A stretch of 7,974 nt of DNA from JACQAI01 sp035507915 (lineage in GTDB: Bacteria > Pseudomonadota > Alphaproteobacteria > Elsterales > Elsteraceae). Where the stretch lies: contig DATJNS010000233.1 of NCBI GenBank assembly GCA_035507915.1, positions 1 through 7,974 of the forward strand, read 5' to 3'. Below the pieces are notes generated by a model. That model saw only the letters and a list, made by a program, of their open reading frames with translations, ran no database searches and was not told the DNA's origin. The translations under genes and the position numbers were made by a program. Shown in pieces: positions 6,026 through 7,974 of the stretch. Every line of letters begins with the position of its first letter. Within the stretch, counting starts at the first letter, position 1.

Positions 6026-6882
6026 GCGCTGAGCGACGAGGCGTCCTGGCCACCCAGCCCCGCCGTCGCGGCCGCCTCGTAGCTGTCGAGCACGCGCGTC
6101 GCCAGCGGCAGCTCGACGCCGAGCGCGGCCGCCTCGTCGATCATCGAGCGCACGTCCTTACGCATGCCGTCGATGTCGAAGCCGACGTCGGCCTGCCCGC
6201 CCTCGATCGCCGTCATGATCTTGGACGCGCGCGTCTTGAGCGCGTTGGCGCCGCCCGAGCTGTCCTGGAACAGCTCGAGCATCAGCTTGGCATCGATGCC
6301 GGCGTCGGCGCACAGCGACAGCGCCTCGCCGAGCCCCTCCCAGTAGAGCGCCAGCGGCAGGTTGATCGCGAGCTTCATGCTCGCGCCGGCGCCGTTCGGC
6401 CCGACATGCTCGACGCGCCGGCACAGCTCAGCGAGCACCGGCTTGGCGCGCGCGAAATCGGCAGCCGCGCCGCCGGCGAAACCGAGCAGCTTGCCCTCAC
6501 GCGCCGGTCCGACGGTGCCGCCGACCGGGCATTCGACCAGGCCGGCGCGCTTGGCGCCGACGCGCCCGGCGAGCGCACGGATCGCATCGGGCCGCAGCGT
6601 GCTCATGTCGACGAACAGCTTGCCCGCGACCGCCCCGGCGAGCAGCCCGTCCGGCCCGTCATAAACCGCGGCGAGCGCCGCGGCGTCGGTCAGCATCGTG
6701 ATCACGAGGTCGACGCGTGCGGCGACGTCCCGGGGGGTCGCCGCGACCGCGGCGCCGCGCGCGGCGAGCGGCGCCAGCTTGTCGGTGCTGCGGTTCCACA
6801 CCACCAGCATGTGGCCGCCGTCGAGCAGCCGCTCGACCATCGCCGCGCCCATCCGGCCGGTGCCGCAAAAGCCGATCTCCAT
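5989..6882 (-). CDS. NAD(P)-dependent beta-hydroxyacid dehydrogenase family oxidoreductase
   Basis: This 297-aa enzyme is of the 3-hydroxyisobutyrate dehydrogenase / tartronate-semialdehyde reductase / GLYR family, which interconverts beta-hydroxyacids or small hydroxyacids and their oxo forms. The ATG at 6882 follows GGAGGTGGGG and directly begins MEIGFCGTGRMG, the Rossmann G-x-G-x-x-G (4-12); longer upstream in-frame starts lack this. VWNRS (28-32) places Arg31 where NADP-preferring members bind the phosphate. ECPVGGTVGPAREGKL (117-132) is the substrate loop, GAGASMKLAINL (164-175) holds catalytic Lys170 with Asn174, and GMRKDV (240-245) is the C-terminal Lys-Asp pair. All family hallmarks are intact and the length is normal. 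The exact substrate is not decidable. The glycosylase gene follows on the same strand. Confidence 0.92.
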   Translation of the reverse strand: MEIGFCGTGRMGAAMVERLLDGGHMLVVWNRSTDKLAPLAARGAAVAATPRDVAARVDLVITMLTDAAALAAVYDGPDGLLAGAVAGKLFVDMSTLRPDAIRALAGRVGAKRAGLVECPVGGTVGPAREGKLLGFAGGAAADFARAKPVLAELCRRVEHVGPNGAGASMKLAINLPLALYWEGLGEALSLCADAGIDAKLMLELFQDSSGGANALKTRASKIMTAIEGGQADVGFDIDGMRKDVRSMIDEAAALGVELPLATRVLDSYEAAATAGLGGQDASSLSAWRFRQAKARRS

Positions 6883-6992
6883 CCCCACCTCCGCGTCGAA
6901 AGCCGTCCCGCGGCCGAGTGGCACCGCGGGCGCAGCGGCAGTGAATTTATCGGCGCCGCCGCGCGCGCGCCATGGCAGCCGCGCCGAGGCCG

Positions 6993-7032
6993 CCGTCAAT
7001 CACTATGACGGTCCTGTGAATCATAGCGATTC
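6993..7032. promoter_or_regulatory. Overlapping inverted repeats, candidate operator
   Basis: CCGTCA (6993-6998) and TGACGG (7006-7011) form a perfect dyad with a 7-bp spacer. Overlapping it, AATCACTATGA (6998-7008) pairs with TCATAGCGATT (7021-7031) at 10 of 11 positions across 12 bp, and GAATC/GATTC (7018-7022 and 7028-7032) is a third short dyad. The cluster ends 8 bp before the -35 candidate, a usual place for activator or repressor binding. Confidence 0.45.
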
Positions 7033-7039
7033 CAACATC

Positions 7040-7068
7040 TTGTCGTGGGACTGTCGCGGTGATATACA
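7040..7068 (+). promoter_or_regulatory. Sigma70-like promoter candidate for the 123-aa gene
   Basis: TTGTCG (7040-7045) and TATACA (7063-7068) are separated by exactly 17 bp. Each matches the TTGACA/TATAAT consensus at 4 of 6 positions. The implied start near 7075 leaves a leader of about 135 nt. Confidence 0.5.
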
Positions 7069-7085
7069 CGGGCCGCCCGAGATTC

Positions 7086-7101
7086 TGTCGCCGCCGCGAC
7101 A
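7086..7101 (+). repeat. Hairpin in the leader of the 123-aa gene
   Basis: TGTCGC and GCGACA are perfect reverse complements around a 4-nt loop. It lies soon after the predicted transcript start. No T-run follows, so it is not a terminator; it may stabilise the leader or have no role. Confidence 0.35.
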
Positions 7102-7192
7102 CGGTGTTGCGGATTGCCAATAAGTGATTGATCTAGCTAAAAGTTCGACTTGAACCTGGTGCGCGGCTGGCGCAAGGTGCCGCCCATCCCGC

Positions 7193-7200
7193 AGGGAGGA
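7193..7200 (+). promoter_or_regulatory. Strong ribosome binding site of the 123-aa gene
   Basis: AGGGAGGA lies 8 nt before the ATG at 7209. It is among the best ribosome sites in the window and supports the gene as real and well translated. Confidence 0.75.
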
Positions 7201-7208
7201 AGAAACGA

Positions 7209-7580
7209 ATGGCCTACACCGCGCTTTTCCAGGGGCAACCGGTCCGGTTCGCTCCGCCGGCCAAGGGGTCGGTCGCCTGCGCGCCCGTGCTCGACGATGT
7301 GCTGCGCGTGCTCGAGTCCGCCGGCGTCGAGCCGACGGTCCTCGCTGCCGCGCCCGCCAAGATCGCCGCGTCCGGCGCGATCGAGTTCGGTGCCTTGATC
7401 CATTGGCTCGAGGATCTGCGCAGCACCGGCGGCAGCGAGATCTCGATGTTCCTGCACTGGCTGCTGCGCCACATGCCGAACGCCCAGGTCGCGCTCGGCC
7501 TGCCGCTCCTCGGCTATCTGCTGCTGCCCGCCATCGCGCCGCGCGCGACGGCGCGTCAGGTCAAGCGCCGCGCCGCCTAG
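7209..7580 (+). CDS. Unrecognised 123-aa protein with C-terminal hydrophobic segment
   Basis: I do not recognise this family. The gene is well supported: a strong AGGGAGGA ribosome site, an upstream promoter candidate and an intrinsic terminator right after the stop. Residues 24-52 look helical (APVLDDVLRVLESAG, then Ala-rich), followed by GALIHWLEDLRSTGGSEISMFLHWLL (61-86), an amphipathic region with a repeated H-W-L. A hydrophobic stretch at 94-110 (VALGLPLLGYLLLPAIA) is followed by a strongly basic tail (PRATARQVKRRAA). That arrangement, one late hydrophobic segment plus positive end, would fit a C-tail-anchored inner-membrane protein or a membrane-associated peptide, but it is short for certainty and could be a buried helix. 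No signal peptide is present. It appears to be a single-gene transcription unit. The stop TAG shares bases with the stop of the opposing small gene. No function is assigned. Confidence 0.75.
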   Translation: MAYTALFQGQPVRFAPPAKGSVACAPVLDDVLRVLESAGVEPTVLAAAPAKIAASGAIEFGALIHWLEDLRSTGGSEISMFLHWLLRHMPNAQVALGLPLLGYLLLPAIAPRATARQVKRRAA

Positions 7581-7786
7581 CGACGCGACGCGACATCGAC
7601 GCTCGCAGGGGCCGGCCGCGCGCCGGCCCTTTGCTTTTGTGGAACCCGCGCGGCGAGGCCGCAGCGCGCGTCGGCGAGCAAGGCGACCAGCGCCGACATC
7701 TCGACCTTGTCGCTTGCCATCATCCGCGCGGTCAGAGGGTCGCGCAGCAGGTCTTCGAGAGCGGGTTCAAATCGCACGTCGCGCAT
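7577..7786 (-). CDS. Unrecognised 69-aa small protein, paralogue A (proximal copy)
   Basis: This short gene runs from ATG at 7786 to TAG at 7579-7577. An in-frame TGA five codons upstream of the ATG rules out a longer version. Residues 6-44 (FEPALEDLLRDPLTARMMAS, then DKVEMSALVALLADARCGL) align with the partial gene just upstream at about 24 of 39 identical positions without gaps, which is the main evidence that both are real. The region is predicted mostly helical: two helices around a conserved DP-x-T-x-R-x-MASD-x-VEM turn. The tail (45-69: VPQKQRAGARPAPASVDVASRR) is not shared with the paralogue and is encoded opposite the neighbour's terminator hairpin, so it may be a later extension. No ribosome site is clear. 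It follows paralogue B by 23 nt, so the two probably form an operon. No function is assigned. Confidence 0.6.
   Translation of the reverse strand: MRDVRFEPALEDLLRDPLTARMMASDKVEMSALVALLADARCGLAARVPQKQRAGARPAPASVDVASRR
7608..7641 (+). terminator. Intrinsic terminator of the 123-aa gene
   Basis: GGGCCGGC (7609-7616) and GCCGGCCC (7622-7629) form a perfect 8-bp GC stem with a 5-nt loop, directly followed by TTTGCTTTTGT. It begins 28 nt after the TAG of the 123-aa gene. The T-rich side exists only for plus-strand transcription. It lies inside the reading frame of the opposing small gene. Confidence 0.85.
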
Positions 7787-7792
7787 GGCGAT

Positions 7793-7813
7793 GTGAATTC
7801 AAGACCAATTCAC
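7793..7813. repeat. Perfect inverted repeat between the two small paralogues
   Basis: GTGAATT (7793-7799) and AATTCAC (7807-7813) are exact reverse complements around a 7-bp spacer. The repeat spans the stop codon of paralogue B and the short gap before paralogue A. It could be an mRNA hairpin that governs translation of A, or an operator for A alone. Confidence 0.5.
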
Positions 7814-7974
7814 GCCCGCGATCTGTGATCCCGCGCACAGCCCTGTTGCTTGAGCTGGCGACGAGCCATCCGCAGCAGGGCGACCAGACTCGTCATCTCG
7901 ACGCGATCGCTCGCCATCACGCGATGGGTGATCGGATCGTCGAGCAGCGCCGCGAGCTCCGGGGCAAATGCGGC
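7810..7974 (-). CDS. Unrecognised small protein, paralogue B (start outside window)
   Basis: The last 54 codons and the TGA (7812-7810) are visible, beginning AAFAPELAALLDDPITHRVM; the start lies just beyond the right edge, probably only a few codons away judging from paralogue A. It shares the F-x-P-x-L, DP-(I/L)-T-x-R, MASD-(R/K)-VEM-(T/S) and LVALL-x-x-AR-x-x-L positions with paralogue A; substitutions are mostly conservative (R/K, T/S, I/L), which argues for selection at protein level. The C-terminus differs: QLKQQGCARDHRSRA, basic, with one Cys. Mostly helical and soluble by appearance, with no membrane segment in the visible part. The pair is a diverged tandem duplication. I do not recognise the family, and no function is assigned. 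Confidence 0.6.
   Translation of the reverse strand, partial: AAFAPELAALLDDPITHRVMASDRVEMTSLVALLRMARRQLKQQGCARDHRSRA

Larger units (their letters stand above)
6883..7208. other. Divergent 326-bp intergenic region rich in dyads
   Basis: No gene is supported here. It holds the ribosome site of the minus-strand dehydrogenase (near 6885-6890), two overlapping inverted repeats (6993-7032), a sigma70-like promoter candidate (7040-7068), a leader hairpin (7086-7101), an AT-rich stretch (about 7115-7155) and the ribosome site of the 123-aa gene. I see no convincing promoter for the dehydrogenase. Confidence 0.55.

Noticed and set aside
6883..6999. N-terminal extension of the dehydrogenase
   Set aside because: The ATG at 6882 has GGAGGTGGGG upstream and begins directly at the Rossmann motif, as in all family members.
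5872..7008. Plus-strand open frame across the dehydrogenase gene (about 378 codons)
   Set aside because: No motifs, and it covers both a conserved gene and intergenic DNA; the minus-strand Rossmann protein is clearly real.
7577..7974. CRISPR or non-coding repeat array at the right edge
   Set aside because: The similarity between units is at protein level with synonymous and conservative changes; there are no identical short repeats with regular spacers.

Overview
The window is GC-rich, densely packed bacterial chromosomal DNA. High GC, third-position G/C codon choice, strong AGGAGG-type ribosome sites and the protein families present suggest an alphaproteobacterium (Rhodospirillales- or Hyphomicrobiales-like). 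That placement is inference: no rRNA or marker gene is present. I see no IS element, phage gene, tRNA, rRNA, CRISPR array or plasmid function.

Layout, left to right. A secreted-protein gene runs off the left edge on the minus strand (1-222). Divergent from it is a tight two-gene unit: a small ABM-family monooxygenase (360-650) and a DUF7002-type protein (653-1333). The latter meets the minus-strand class II aldolase/adducin gene (1321-2106) tail to tail with a 13-bp overlap. Divergent from the aldolase is a serine alpha/beta hydrolase with a helical N-terminal region (2202-3446). A membrane diguanylate cyclase (3526-4404, minus) and an LD-carboxypeptidase (4480-5436, plus) share a short AT-rich divergent promoter region in which both genes may be leaderless. 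A minus-strand pair follows: a beta-hydroxyacid dehydrogenase-type oxidoreductase (5989-6882) and a MUG-family DNA glycosylase (5444-6025). After a 326-bp regulatory intergenic region comes an unrecognised 123-aa protein (7209-7580) with its own promoter candidate, strong ribosome site and intrinsic terminator. The right edge holds two tandem, paralogous very short minus-strand genes (7577-7786 and 7810-7974, the latter cut by the window end).

How they work together. Most genes look like independent housekeeping or accessory metabolism: signalling (c-di-GMP), peptidoglycan recycling, base-excision repair and small-molecule catabolism. The divergent aldolase and hydrolase could serve one catabolic route. 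The least explained part is the right end: the orphan 123-aa gene with dyad-rich upstream DNA, and the tandem small-protein family whose proximal copy is overlapped antisense by the orphan gene's terminator. The DUF7002 gene is also worth attention because it carries motifs reminiscent of DarT-like ADP-ribosyltransferases. I found no clear multi-gene novel system.
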